A DNA stretch of 27,896 nucleotides from Prevotella sp. Its GTDB lineage: Bacteria > Bacteroidota > Bacteroidia > Bacteroidales > Bacteroidaceae. The position numbers and the translations under genes were made by a program. The DNA is taken from NCBI GenBank assembly GCA_022732315.1, contig JAIJUV010000015.1, forward strand, positions 1 through 27,896, in the 5' to 3' direction. Of the stretch, positions 16,966 through 25,195 are shown in pieces. Positions within the stretch are counted from its first letter, which is position 1; each line of letters starts with the position of its first letter. The notes below the pieces were generated by a model. It did not search any database, had not been told where the DNA came from, and worked only from the letters and a program-made list of their open reading frames with translations.

Positions 16966-17003
16966 AGGAGTTAAGGTCAGGGATGCCTGGTTCCTTAACT
17001 CCT
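16966..17003. repeat. Strong inverted repeat in the murD-ftsW gap
   Basis: An 11-bp perfect inverted repeat (aggagttaagg at 16966-16976, ccttaactcct at 16993-17003) encloses a nested cagg-GATG-cctg stem. On the plus strand it is followed by a T run. On the minus strand, in which all genes here are read, only TTCACTTTC follows, so it would be at best a weak terminator or an attenuator/processing site. Confidence 0.75.
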
Positions 17004-17010
17004 CGTTTTT

Positions 17011-18348
17011 TTATTCTCCGATGGCTCTTGCCAATGCCTTAAACTGCTCACCTCTGTCTTCCATGTTCTTGAACAGGTCGAAGCTGGCGCAGCATGGGCT
17101 CAGCAATACGGTGTAGCCTGGCTTAGCCAGTTCCTGGCAGGCTGCCACGCAGTCTTTCATGCTGTGGGTGTCGCGCACAGGGATGCCCAGGGCATCGAAG
17201 TTGTCGTGCAACTTCTGATTGTCGGCTCCCAGATATACGATACCTGCGCATTTCTCCTTCACCAGGTCCTTGATCTGGTTGTAGTCGTTGCCCTTGTCCT
17301 TACCTCCGATGATGAGGATGGTAGGAGTGGTCATGCTTTCCAGCGCATACCAGCAGGCATCCACGTTGGTAGCCTTTGAGTTGTTCACATAGTAAACGCC
17401 CTTAAACTTGCCCACCTTCTCCAGACGGTGTTCTACGCCAGGGAAATCGCTCAGACCCTTGTGCAGGGTCTCGTGGTCGATGCCCACGATGTTGCAGGCA
17501 AGTCCGGCAGCCAGACTGTTGTAGATATTGTGCTTGCCGCGCAGGCTCATGTCTGCCTGTGGCATCTCGAAGGCTGATGGGAAGTTGAGCTTGTACTTGC
17601 CGTCCTCGATGAAGCCCACGCATCCTTCCTCGTTGAATTCTGAAAAAGGGCAGAGGTGTGACTTGAGGTCATACTTCTCCAGTTCCTTCTTCACGATAGG
17701 GTCGTCGTTCCAGAAGATGAAGCTGTCTTCCTCTGTCTGGTTCTGGGTGATGCGCATCTTGGCATCGGTATAGTTCTGCATCTTGAACTCATAGCGGTCC
17801 AGATGATCAGGGGTGATGTTGAGCAGGATAGCCACGTTGGCACGGAACTCATACATGTTGTCGAGCTGGAAACTGCTCAGCTCGATGACGTAGTATTTAT
17901 GAGGAGTTTCTGCCACCTGCAGCGCCAGACTCTTTCCGATGTTGCCCGCCAGACCTACATCATAGCCAGCTGACTTGATGATGTGGTAAATCAGCGAGGT
18001 GGTGGTAGTCTTGCCGTTGCTGCCCGTGATGCAGATCATCTTGGCATCGGTATAGCGGCCTGCAAACTCTATTTCGCTGATGATAGGAGTGCCCTTCGCC
18101 ATCAGTTTCTGAACCATAGGTGCCTCCTTAGGGATGCCCGGGCTCTTGATGACTTCGTCGGCGTCTAAGATCTTCTCTTCTGTGTGGTGACCCTCTTCCC
18201 ATTCAATGTTGTGGTCATCCATCAACTTCTTGTAGTTATCCTTGATCTTCGACATGTCTGATACGAAGACCTCGAATCCCTCCTTCTTAGCCAGCACGGC
18301 AGCACCTGCGCCGCTCTCGCCGGCTCCTAAAATTACAATTTTGCTCAT
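17011..18348 (-). CDS. murD: UDP-N-acetylmuramoyl-L-alanine--D-glutamate ligase
   Basis: A cytosolic Mur ligase that adds D-Glu to UDP-MurNAc-L-Ala with ATP. The 445 residues open with the Rossmann motif VILGAGESGAGAAVLA. Next come SPGIPKEAP (69-77), the P-loop TGSNGKTTTTSL (108-119), ELSSFQLDNM and NITPDHLDRY. The C-terminal domain has LEKVGKFKGVYYVNNSKATNVDA and LSPCCASFDLFKNMEDRGEQFK, characteristic of MurD. It starts 44 bp after mraY and is followed by a 71-bp gap with a strong hairpin before ftsW. Confidence 0.98.
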   Translation of the reverse strand: MSKIVILGAGESGAGAAVLAKKEGFEVFVSDMSKIKDNYKKLMDDHNIEWEEGHHTEEKILDADEVIKSPGIPKEAPMVQKLMAKGTPIISEIEFAGRYTDAKMICITGSNGKTTTTSLIYHIIKSAGYDVGLAGNIGKSLALQVAETPHKYYVIELSSFQLDNMYEFRANVAILLNITPDHLDRYEFKMQNYTDAKMRITQNQTEEDSFIFWNDDPIVKKELEKYDLKSHLCPFSEFNEEGCVGFIEDGKYKLNFPSAFEMPQADMSLRGKHNIYNSLAAGLACNIVGIDHETLHKGLSDFPGVEHRLEKVGKFKGVYYVNNSKATNVDACWYALESMTTPTILIIGGKDKGNDYNQIKDLVKEKCAGIVYLGADNQKLHDNFDALGIPVRDTHSMKDCVAACQELAKPGYTVLLSPCCASFDLFKNMEDRGEQFKALARAIGE

Positions 18349-18392
18349 TGTCTTATTCTTATCTAAATCAGGCTGATAAAAGAGCCTGTGTA

Positions 18393-19661
18393 TTATCTAA
18401 TCTTCAATGTGATGATGGTCAATGCCGCCAGGATGATGGTCACAATCCAGAAGCGGATGGTAATCTTCGACTCGTGGTAGCAGTTGCGAGGCTTCTTCCA
18501 CAAGTACTTGCACTCTGGGTCCAGCTGGCTGTCCTGTGTGCGGAAGTTGTCGTGGATAGGTGTGCGCTTGAAGATGCGCTGCTTGATGCCCCTGCGCTTG
18601 CCCAGCTTGTAGTAGTAAACCTGCATCATCACGCTGAGGCTTTCTACGAAGAAGATACCGCAGAGGATAGGCAGCATCAGCTCCTTGTGGATGATGATGG
18701 CACCCACGGCGATGATACCGCCGATGGTCAGCGAACCCGTGTCGCCCATGAACACCTGGGCAGGGTAGGCGTTGTACCAGAGGAAACCGATGAGTGCTCC
18801 GATGAAGGCGCAGAAGAATACCACCAGCTCCTCAGAACCAGGGATATACATGATGTTGAGGTAGGCGGCAAACTCGATGTGCGAAGACACATACGCAAGT
18901 ATGCCTAGCGCCACACCTATGATGGCGGAGTTGCCGGCACACATGCCGTCCATACCGTCGTTGAGGTTGGCTCCGTTGGATACGGCTGTCACCACAAAGA
19001 TGGTCATAATCACGAAGAGAATCCAGCCTGCTGCCACCTTGTATTTGCCGCAGAAGCTGGTAATGTTGGAGTAATCCAGGTTGTGGCCCTTGAAGAAAGG
19101 AATCGTTGTCTTCAGCGATTTCCTGGCTTCCGCACGGTGTTTCACCACGGTCTCCTGTCCCTGGCGTTCGATGGCGAGGTTCTCGTTCATCTTCACGTCA
19201 GGTGAAGCCCAAAGCACCAGACCCACGATGAGGCCTATGCCCACCTGTCCCACAATCTTGTACTTACCCTTCAAGCCTTCCTTGTCGCGCTTGAAAATCT
19301 TGATGAAGTCGTCCATGCCGCCCAGGAAACCCAGCCATACGGTGGTGATGATCATCAGGATGAGATAGATGTTGCGCAGACGTCCCAGCAGAATCACCGG
19401 AACGAGGATAGCAAGGATGATGATGACACCACCCATAGAAGGCACGCCAATCTTCTTCACTCCAAACGGGTCGATGCTGGCATCGCGCTGGGTCTCAGTG
19501 ATTTGCTTGTTTTTGAGATACTTGATGAATTTCTCGCCAAACCATGCTGAGATAACGAGTGACAATATCAATGCGAGCAGGGCTCGGAACGAGATGTAAC
19601 CCCACATGTGAGAGCCTGAGATGCCCCACTGCTCTAAAAATCTAAAGAGATAATATAACAT
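18393..19661 (-). CDS. mraY: Phospho-N-acetylmuramoyl-pentapeptide transferase MraY
   Basis: A polytopic inner-membrane enzyme that transfers phospho-MurNAc-pentapeptide to undecaprenyl phosphate, giving lipid I. The 422 residues contain TQRDASIDPFGVKKIGVPSMGG, the catalytic Asp pair in GGMDDFIKI (Asp117-Asp118), NGANLNDGMDGMCAG (230-243), FMGDTGSLTIGG (305-314) and the terminal RFWIVTIILAALTIITLKIR. It is about 60 residues longer than E. coli MraY because of an extra loop at about 153-200 and a longer stretch at about 374-398. The HHH motif of E. coli MraY reads His370-Asp371-Asn372 here (IHDNF). It starts 20 bp after murE. Confidence 0.97.
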   Translation of the reverse strand: MLYYLFRFLEQWGISGSHMWGYISFRALLALILSLVISAWFGEKFIKYLKNKQITETQRDASIDPFGVKKIGVPSMGGVIIILAILVPVILLGRLRNIYLILMIITTVWLGFLGGMDDFIKIFKRDKEGLKGKYKIVGQVGIGLIVGLVLWASPDVKMNENLAIERQGQETVVKHRAEARKSLKTTIPFFKGHNLDYSNITSFCGKYKVAAGWILFVIMTIFVVTAVSNGANLNDGMDGMCAGNSAIIGVALGILAYVSSHIEFAAYLNIMYIPGSEELVVFFCAFIGALIGFLWYNAYPAQVFMGDTGSLTIGGIIAVGAIIIHKELMLPILCGIFFVESLSVMMQVYYYKLGKRRGIKQRIFKRTPIHDNFRTQDSQLDPECKYLWKKPRNCYHESKITIRFWIVTIILAALTIITLKIR

Positions 19662-19681
19662 TTTTCTTCTTTTTCTTTGTT

Positions 19682-21145
19682 TTACTTCTGTGGAATGCCG
19701 AAGATGTCGCGTATCACCTCTTTGTCGTCAAAGTGGTGCTTCACGCCCTTAATCTCCTGATAGTCCTCATGTCCCTTTCCGGCTACGAGAATCACGTCGC
19801 CCTTCTTTGCCATCATGCAGGCTGTGCGGATGGCTTCCTTGCGGTCTACGATGCTGATCACCTTCTTCATCTGCTGGGCGTTGAGTCCGGCAAGCATGTC
19901 GTTGATGATGTCCTGCGGCTCCTCAAAGCGTGGGTTATCGCTGGTGATGATTACCTTATCGCTTTGCTTTACAGCCTCCTGTGCCATCAGCGGGCGCTTG
20001 CCCTTGTCGCGGTTGCCGCCGGCTCCGCATACGGTAATTACTTCGCCGCCCTTGCCGTCGAGCACTTCATGGATTGCGTTCAAAACGTTCTCCAGGGCAT
20101 CTGGCGTGTGCGCATAGTCTACGATGGCAGTATAGCCCTCTGGCGACTGGATTGGTTCCAGTCTTCCGTTTACGCTGTGAAGGGTGCTCATCACTACGAG
20201 CACATCCTCTGGCTTCTTGCCCAGCATCACGGCTGCACCATATACGGCGAGCAGGTTGCTCACGTTGAACTTGCCGATAAACTGTACGCCCACTTCTCTG
20301 CCGTCTACTTCCAGATACATGCCGCCGAAGTGACACTCCAGGATTCTTGCCTTGAAGTCCGCCATAGAGCGGGTAGAGTAGGTCTTCACGGTAGCCTTGG
20401 TGTTCTGCACCATAATCATGCCGTTCTTGTCGTCGGCATTGGTGATGGCAAAGGCGGTCTTTGGCAGTCCGTCGAAGAATGCCTTCTTGGCGTTGCGGTA
20501 GTTCTCAAAGGTCTTGTGATAGTCCAGATGGTCGCGGGTCAGGTTGGTAAACAATCCGCCGGCAAACTGCAGGCCTCCGATACGCTTCTGTGCGATGGCG
20601 TGCGAAGAGCACTCCATGAAGGCATACTCGCAGCCAGCCTCTACCATCTTGCCCAGCAGCATGTTCAGCTCTATAGGGTCTGGAGTGGTATGGTCGGCAG
20701 GAATCGCCTCGTCCTCAATGTAGTTGCACACGGTGGAGAGCAAACCGCACTTATGTCCGAACTTGCGGAACATATTATATAATAAGGTGGCGATGGTGGT
20801 CTTGCCATTGGTACCAGTCACGCCAACCAACTTCAGTTTTCTGGATGGGTCGCCATAGAAAAGGGTTGCCACCTTGCCTACAGCATCCTCGGTAGATGCT
20901 ACCTGAATGTAAGTTACGCCCTCAACCTTCTCCTCAGGCAAGTCCTCGCACAAAACCGATTTTGCGCCCAGTTCCAATGCCTTTGGTATAAACTTGTGGC
21001 CGTCAACCTGTGTGCCCTTCATGGCAACGAACAAGTGACCTTCCTTAATCTTTCGGGAATCGATGTTGATGCCCGACACCTCTACATCTGCATTGCCGAT
21101 TATCTGAATCGGCTCGATGTTTTTGAGCAATTCTTGTAACTTCAT
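19682..21145 (-). CDS. murE: UDP-N-acetylmuramoyl-tripeptide synthetase (meso-diaminopimelate-adding)
   Basis: A cytosolic Mur ligase that adds the third stem residue to UDP-MurNAc-L-Ala-D-Glu. The 487 residues include [21 protein letters not shown], the P-loop [15 protein letters not shown] (108-122), [20 protein letters not shown], and [10 protein letters not shown] with [14 protein letters not shown]. The motif DNPR at 403-406 ([10 protein letters not shown]) is the hallmark of enzymes that use meso-diaminopimelate rather than lysine. A 115-bp gap with a 25-bp tandem duplication separates it from ftsI. Confidence 0.98.
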   Translation of the reverse strand: MKLQELLKNIEPIQIIGNADVEVSGINIDSRKIKEGHLFVAMKGTQVDGHKFIPKALELGAKSVLCEDLPEEKVEGVTYIQVASTEDAVGKVATLFYGDPSRKLKLVGVTGTNGKTTIATLLYNMFRKFGHKCGLLSTVCNYIEDEAIPADHTTPDPIELNMLLGKMVEAGCEYAFMECSSHAIAQKRIGGLQFAGGLFTNLTRDHLDYHKTFENYRNAKKAFFDGLPKTAFAITNADDKNGMIMVQNTKATVKTYSTRSMADFKARILECHFGGMYLEVDGREVGVQFIGKFNVSNLLAVYGAAVMLGKKPEDVLVVMSTLHSVNGRLEPIQSPEGYTAIVDYAHTPDALENVLNAIHEVLDGKGGEVITVCGAGGNRDKGKRPLMAQEAVKQSDKVIITSDNPRFEEPQDIINDMLAGLNAQQMKKVISIVDRKEAIRTACMMAKKGDVILVAGKGHEDYQEIKGVKHHFDDKEVIRDIFGIPQK

Positions 21146-21162
21146 ATAATTGTTTTTTATAA

Positions 21163-21212
21163 ATTTACACCTTAATTATATATAGAGATTTACACCTTAT
21201 TTATATATAGGG
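21163..21212. repeat. Two tandem copies of a 25-bp unit upstream of murE
   Basis: Units at 21163-21187 and 21188-21212 both start atttacacctta and end in tatatatag plus two bases. They differ at two of 25 positions. They lie 18-67 bases upstream of the murE ATG. On the minus strand each contains AAGGTGTAAAT. Confidence 0.9.
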
Positions 21213-21218
21213 TGCAGA

Positions 21219-21254
21219 ACTCAGCTCTGGATGCCATCGAGAGTTGAGTCCCGC
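21219..21254. repeat. Imperfect inverted repeat after the ftsI stop
   Basis: aactcagctct and agagttgagt form a roughly 10-bp stem with one G-T (plus) or A-C (minus) position, 7 bases after the ftsI stop. No T run follows, so it is not a convincing terminator. Confidence 0.5.
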
Positions 21255-21260
21255 TCTGGT

Positions 21261-23417
21261 TTAGTTGAGTTCAAGGGAGCATACGGCACCCTTCTTGACC
21301 GGAGTTCCGGGAACCAGACTCTGCTTGGTTACCTTTCCTCTGCCCACAATCCGGGTCTTGATGCCTCGGCTCTCCATGTTGAAGATGGCGTCTCTTGCGC
21401 CCATGCCCGTCACGTCAGGCACGGTGCCCTTGCCGTATTGCTTCTCTCTGATGAGTCGGATGCTTCGGCTTCCAGAACGTTCTGCCTTGCCCCAGATAGG
21501 GTTTCCGTTGGCATAGCTGCCGCCCCAGTTGGTGTTGGTCTTGATGCCCAGGTGGGTGAGCACATAGTCGGCAGCAAGCACGTTGCCGTTCTTCACGTCG
21601 GGTACGAAGATGGAAGCGGAATCCTTGGCGTCCTTCACGTCGAGTTTCAGACTCTGCGCCATGATGCCTTCGGCGATGTCGTGGAACACCTTTCCGCTCA
21701 TGCTTCCTCCCGAAGCAGGCAAGCCCGATTTCTGGATACACACGATGCAGCTGTAGCGCGGATTGTCGGCAGGGAAATAGCCGGCAAAGCTAACCAGATA
21801 GTTGGTTCCGCCGTTCTTGTATCCGCCGGCACCCTTTGATACCTGCGCCGTACCCGTCTTTCCAGCCACCTTGAAGTTAGGCGAACCAGCCTTCTTTCCG
21901 AGTCCCACGCTCACCACCTGTTCCAGGATGGTCTGCAACTCCTTGATGCTCTTCTCCTTGGCTATCTGCGGGCGCATCACCTCTGGCGGGAATTCCATGA
22001 TGGTTTCTCCGTTCTTCACCACTTTGCTCACGAATCTAGGGCGCATCATCTTGCCGTTGTTGGCGATGGTGTTGTAGAAGGTGAGGGTAGAGATAGGTGG
22101 CACCTGCGTCTCATATCCGATACTCATCCATGGCAGCGAAGTCTTAGCCCAGTTGTCATACTGTCCGTGGCTGTTCTTGTGCGGCATGCGGATTCTTGCC
22201 GGGGTAGCACCCATCAGCGGAATCTTCAGGTCGTCGTGCAGACCGGTGCGGTAGATGCCCTTCACGAATTTCTCAGGATTGTTCCTGTAATGATCGTCGA
22301 TGATGCGGCTCACACCGATGTTGGAACTGTACCACAGGGTCTGGGCAAAGCTCAGCATGCCATATCCGCCCTTGCGCCAGTTGTGGTCCTTCATGTCTCT
22401 GCCATACATCTGCCATACGCCGCAGCCCGTCTCCACATGGTAGGTGGTATCCACCACGCCGTCGTCCAGTGCCACGAGCAGCGAGGCTGGCTTGAACACG
22501 GAACCCGGCTCCAGCAGGTCGCTCACGGCATGGTTGTGAATCTCTCTGTATTCTCCGTCGAAACATTTCTCCATGTTCACGATGGCCTTGATGTCGCCGG
22601 TAGGCACATCCATCACGATGGCTACACCCACGTTGGCGTTGATTTCCTTCAGTTCCTCGATGAGCGAACGCTCGGCAAGATCCTGCATGCTCACGTCGAT
22701 GGTGGTCACGATGTCGGCTCCGTCGATAGGAGGGGTATCGGTGATGTCGAGGAACTTGTTGCGCACCTTGCGGCGGTGCACGATACCGTTGGTTCCGCGC
22801 AGGATGGAGTCGTAGCTCAGTTCCAGTCCGAAGCGGGCGGTATCCTTGGCGCCGAACATGGCTCCGATGGTACGTCCGGCAAGCGAACCGTAGGTACGGG
22901 TGCGGGCATTATATTCCTCCCAGTGGAAACCGCTCTTGTAGGGCGACATGCGGAACACCGGCAGACTCTTCACCTCGGTGAAGGTGTTGTAGTCGATGCG
23001 GCTGCCGTATATTGCCCAGTGGCGGCTCTTCTTGCCTCGTCCCTCTATCAGATTGCGCTTGAATTCCTCAGCGCTCTTCTCCGGGAATATCTTGTGCAGA
23101 CCCTGGCAGATGGAATCCTGCTTCACATCCCACAGCGAGTCGTTCTTGGCGGTAGACAATGCCTGGAAGTCCATGAACACCTTGAACTCAGGCAGCGAAC
23201 TCGCCATCAGCTGACCGGCGCAGCTCAATATGTTGCCTCGGTTAGGCTTCACGGTCACGGAATCTTTCTTCTGTCGCTCGGCAACCTTCATCCAGTAGTC
23301 GTGCTTGGCAGTCATGATGTAGAATGCCTTGCCCACGATGGCAGCCGCTATCAGGGTCATGATGATGGCGATGGCGCTGTAGCGGGGCATTACTTTCTTA
23401 TGTTCAAACTTGCTCAT
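21261..23417 (-). CDS. ftsI: Septal D,D-transpeptidase FtsI (PBP3) with PASTA domain
   Basis: A class B penicillin-binding protein that crosslinks septal peptidoglycan with FtsW. The 718 residues have one N-terminal transmembrane anchor (about 13-34). A dimerisation/pedestal domain follows, with RGNILSCAGQLMASSLPEF and GRTIGAMFG. The transpeptidase domain has SxxK as SVFK (Ser306-Lys309), SxN as SSN (364-366) and KTG (520-522). A C-terminal PASTA domain (about 655-718, GTVPDVTGMGARDAIFNME) is present, as in Bacteroidetes and Gram-positive homologues but not E. coli FtsI. It overlaps the ftsL-like gene by four bases (ATGA). Confidence 0.97.
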   Translation of the reverse strand: MSKFEHKKVMPRYSAIAIIMTLIAAAIVGKAFYIMTAKHDYWMKVAERQKKDSVTVKPNRGNILSCAGQLMASSLPEFKVFMDFQALSTAKNDSLWDVKQDSICQGLHKIFPEKSAEEFKRNLIEGRGKKSRHWAIYGSRIDYNTFTEVKSLPVFRMSPYKSGFHWEEYNARTRTYGSLAGRTIGAMFGAKDTARFGLELSYDSILRGTNGIVHRRKVRNKFLDITDTPPIDGADIVTTIDVSMQDLAERSLIEELKEINANVGVAIVMDVPTGDIKAIVNMEKCFDGEYREIHNHAVSDLLEPGSVFKPASLLVALDDGVVDTTYHVETGCGVWQMYGRDMKDHNWRKGGYGMLSFAQTLWYSSNIGVSRIIDDHYRNNPEKFVKGIYRTGLHDDLKIPLMGATPARIRMPHKNSHGQYDNWAKTSLPWMSIGYETQVPPISTLTFYNTIANNGKMMRPRFVSKVVKNGETIMEFPPEVMRPQIAKEKSIKELQTILEQVVSVGLGKKAGSPNFKVAGKTGTAQVSKGAGGYKNGGTNYLVSFAGYFPADNPRYSCIVCIQKSGLPASGGSMSGKVFHDIAEGIMAQSLKLDVKDAKDSASIFVPDVKNGNVLAADYVLTHLGIKTNTNWGGSYANGNPIWGKAERSGSRSIRLIREKQYGKGTVPDVTGMGARDAIFNMESRGIKTRIVGRGKVTKQSLVPGTPVKKGAVCSLELN

Positions 23418-23908
23418 TCTTCGGGTACGTTAATGATGTAAGGAGGCTGGGTGGCGATGTGCAGGATGCTGTCTTTGCTGTGCTTCAGCACGTCGAGCAC
23501 ATTGCTCTCACGACTCTTTTCTGTTATCTGGCTGCTGGTAGACAAAGCCTTGTACTTGGTGTCTTGCAGCTCTTTTTGCAGTTGGTCCAGCTCGATAAGG
23601 TCCTTCTGGATGCTGTATCGGTTGGATATGTAGATGATGACGAAAAACACGATGAGCACAAACAGCCATATCTGCTTGCGTATGATTTGGGCGGTGAGGA
23701 TATCGCCACCCAGAATCTTGCGCAGGGTAAAGCTTGCCGATCCCGAAGCCTCCTCTTCAATGGCCTGTTTGGCTAGAGCTGCCTTGAGCGACTCTTCGGG
23801 AGTTGCTTCCTTGGCTGGACCTTCGGGAGCAGCTTCCTTGGCAGGCTCTTCAGGAGCTGTTCCTTCCGCCTGGCTGTTGACTATCTGTTTTTCTTTTTTT
23901 TCTTCCAT
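23414..23908 (-). CDS. ftsL: FtsL-like cell division protein
   Basis: A small bitopic protein in the canonical ftsL position between rsmH and ftsI. FtsL pairs with FtsB through a periplasmic coiled coil and helps activate FtsWI. The 164 residues have a cytoplasmic tail of about 78 residues, a transmembrane segment at about 80-96 (IWLFVLIVFFVIIYISN), then a heptad-like helix (DLIELDQLQKELQDTKYKALSTSSQITEKSRES) and a short tail. The N-terminal tail contains two near-identical nine-residue repeats (APEEPAKEA, APEGPAKEA) plus a partial third. Identification rests on topology and position, since FtsL sequences diverge greatly. It starts 4 bp after the rsmH stop. Confidence 0.85.
   Translation of the reverse strand: MEEKKEKQIVNSQAEGTAPEEPAKEAAPEGPAKEATPEESLKAALAKQAIEEEASGSASFTLRKILGGDILTAQIIRKQIWLFVLIVFFVIIYISNRYSIQKDLIELDQLQKELQDTKYKALSTSSQITEKSRESNVLDVLKHSKDSILHIATQPPYIINVPEE
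23804..23857 (-). repeat. 27-bp tandem repeat inside ftsL
   Basis: Two in-frame 27-bp units encode APEEPAKEA and APEGPAKEA in the cytoplasmic tail, with a degenerate third (TPEES) following. The length can change by whole repeats without breaking the frame. Confidence 0.75.
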
Positions 23909-23912
23909 TTTC

Positions 23913-24827
23913 TTATTTCTTTTCTGCTATTCTAAGTTTAGCACTTCTGCTTCTCGGGTTTCTCTCCTGCTCGTCGGCATCAGGAATGATTACCTTGTTG
24001 TTCACGAGCTTGAACGGAGTTTCTATTCTTCCGAAGAAGTCTTGTTCTATCTTTCCTTCCGGATTGCCCGCCTTCATCATGTTCTTCACGATGCGGTCTT
24101 CCAGCGAGTGGTAGGTGATCACCGAGAGCCTACCGCCCGGCTTCAGCAGTTCGGTGGCAGATCGGAGCATCTCTTTCAGGGCATCCATCTCGTGGTTCAC
24201 CTCTATGCGCAGCGCCTGGAAGAGCTTCGCCATCTCCTTCTTCTCTCGCTCGCGCTTGAAGAGGGGTTCCACGGCTGCCATGAAGTCCTTGGTAGTCTTG
24301 ATGGGGCTGGTGGCTCTCGCCTTGACCAGGGCAGAGGCGATGCGGCGCGAATTCTTCAGCTCGCCGTAGAGGTAGAAGATGTCGGCAAGGGCTTCTTCCT
24401 CATATTCGTTCACGATGTCGGCAGCAGTCTTTCCGGCTCTCTTGTTCATGCGCATGTCGAGCGGCGAGTCGAAGCGGAACGAGAAGCCGCGGGTCTCGTC
24501 GTCGAAGTGATGGCTCGATACGCCGAGGTCGGCAAGCAGTCCGTCGAGTCCGTCAACGCCATAGTATCGCATCCAGTTTTTCAGGTATCTGAAGTTGGAG
24601 CAAACGAAGGTGAAGTCAGGATTCGCCACCACGTTGCGTTCGGCGTCGGCATCCTGGTCGAAGCTATACAGGTGTGCGCCCTCGCTGAGTCGGGAGAGTA
24701 TCTCCCTGGAGTGTCCGCCACCGCCGAAGGTAACATCTACGTAGATGCCGCCTGGCTGGATATTCAGTCCGTCAACGCTCTCTTTCAGGAGAACGGGTAC
24801 GTGGTATGTTTCTGCTGTCTTAATCAT
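23913..24827 (-). CDS. rsmH: 16S rRNA (cytosine-1402-N4)-methyltransferase RsmH
   Basis: An AdoMet-dependent methyltransferase acting on C1402 of 16S rRNA in the decoding centre (formerly MraW). The 304 residues contain HVPVLLKESVDGL, the SAM-binding YVDVTFGGGGHSREIL (29-44), SFDQDADAE with Asp57, DGLLADLGVSSHHFDD (95-110), RGFSFRFDSPLDMRM, and the C-terminal GGRLSVITYHSLEDRIVK with RNPRSRSAKLRIAEK. It is the first gene of the dcw cluster here, since no mraZ lies upstream. The leader from the predicted promoter is about 100 bases and contains a 20-bp direct repeat. Confidence 0.98.
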   Translation of the reverse strand: MIKTAETYHVPVLLKESVDGLNIQPGGIYVDVTFGGGGHSREILSRLSEGAHLYSFDQDADAERNVVANPDFTFVCSNFRYLKNWMRYYGVDGLDGLLADLGVSSHHFDDETRGFSFRFDSPLDMRMNKRAGKTAADIVNEYEEEALADIFYLYGELKNSRRIASALVKARATSPIKTTKDFMAAVEPLFKREREKKEMAKLFQALRIEVNHEMDALKEMLRSATELLKPGGRLSVITYHSLEDRIVKNMMKAGNPEGKIEQDFFGRIETPFKLVNNKVIIPDADEQERNPRSRSAKLRIAEKK

Positions 24828-24880
24828 ATCGTCTTTTCTTATTTTTCTTTATAAGTTTCTTATTTTTAACTCATTCCTCC

Positions 24881-24921
24881 CACGTGTATGTACCTATTTA
24901 CCACACGTATGTACCTATTTA
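24881..24921. repeat. Two direct copies of a 20-bp element in the rsmH leader
   Basis: Copies at 24881-24900 and 24902-24921 share GTATGTACCTATTTA exactly and differ by two bases at one end (CACGTGTATG versus CACACGTATG). The spacing is 21 bp, two helical turns. They lie downstream of the predicted start site, in the 5' leader. Confidence 0.9.
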
Positions 24922-24936
24922 AAAGGAATTCGGGTT

Positions 24937-24944
24937 CAAAGGTA
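24937..24944 (-). promoter_or_regulatory. dcw cluster promoter, -7 box
   Basis: On the minus strand TACCTTTG matches TAnnTTTG, about 110 bases upstream of the rsmH ATG. A TTTG lies 14 bases further upstream, shorter than the usual 19-21. This is the best promoter candidate for the whole cluster. Confidence 0.5.
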
Positions 24945-25168
24945 CATAAAAATCCCCACAAACTGCTACTTTTCCGTGCAAAATTTTAAAAACGGCTATA
25001 AAAAAGTTGTTTTCCCGCCTTTTGGGCTCTGCTGAACCGAATGTCACGGAAACTCCGAAAACACTGTTTTTTGTCTTGATTTCTGCACGAATGATGCTAT
25101 TTTATAGGAAATTTAGGCAAAAATGATATTTTTTTGGAAAAAATGACTCGTATTTAAAAAAGAAGAAC

Positions 25169-25176
25169 TAATTTTG
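25169..25176 (+). promoter_or_regulatory. Acyltransferase operon promoter, -7 box
   Basis: TAATTTTG matches TAnnTTTG, 19 bases before the first in-frame ATG at 25196. No good -33 element is seen. Confidence 0.5.
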
Positions 25177-25195
25177 CACGTACTTATAAGTTTTA

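Larger units (their letters stand above)
24828..25195. other. Divergent intergenic region between rsmH and the acyltransferase operon
   Basis: This 368-bp, AT-rich region holds no credible gene in any frame; in particular, no MraZ-like (SpoVT/AbrB) reading frame is visible. It contains a 20-bp direct repeat near the rsmH side, a -7 box reading towards rsmH at 24937-24944, and a -7 box reading towards the acyltransferase gene at 25169-25176. The middle (about 24985-25140) shows only A/T runs. Confidence 0.7.

Noticed and set aside
21219..21254. Terminator after ftsI
   Set aside because: The inverted repeat has a mismatch on the coding strand and no T run follows; the cluster probably continues into murE.
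24881..24921. MraZ-binding boxes (TGGGN repeats)
   Set aside because: The repeated core is GTATGTACCTATTTA, without the regularly spaced TGGG boxes, and no mraZ is present in the window.
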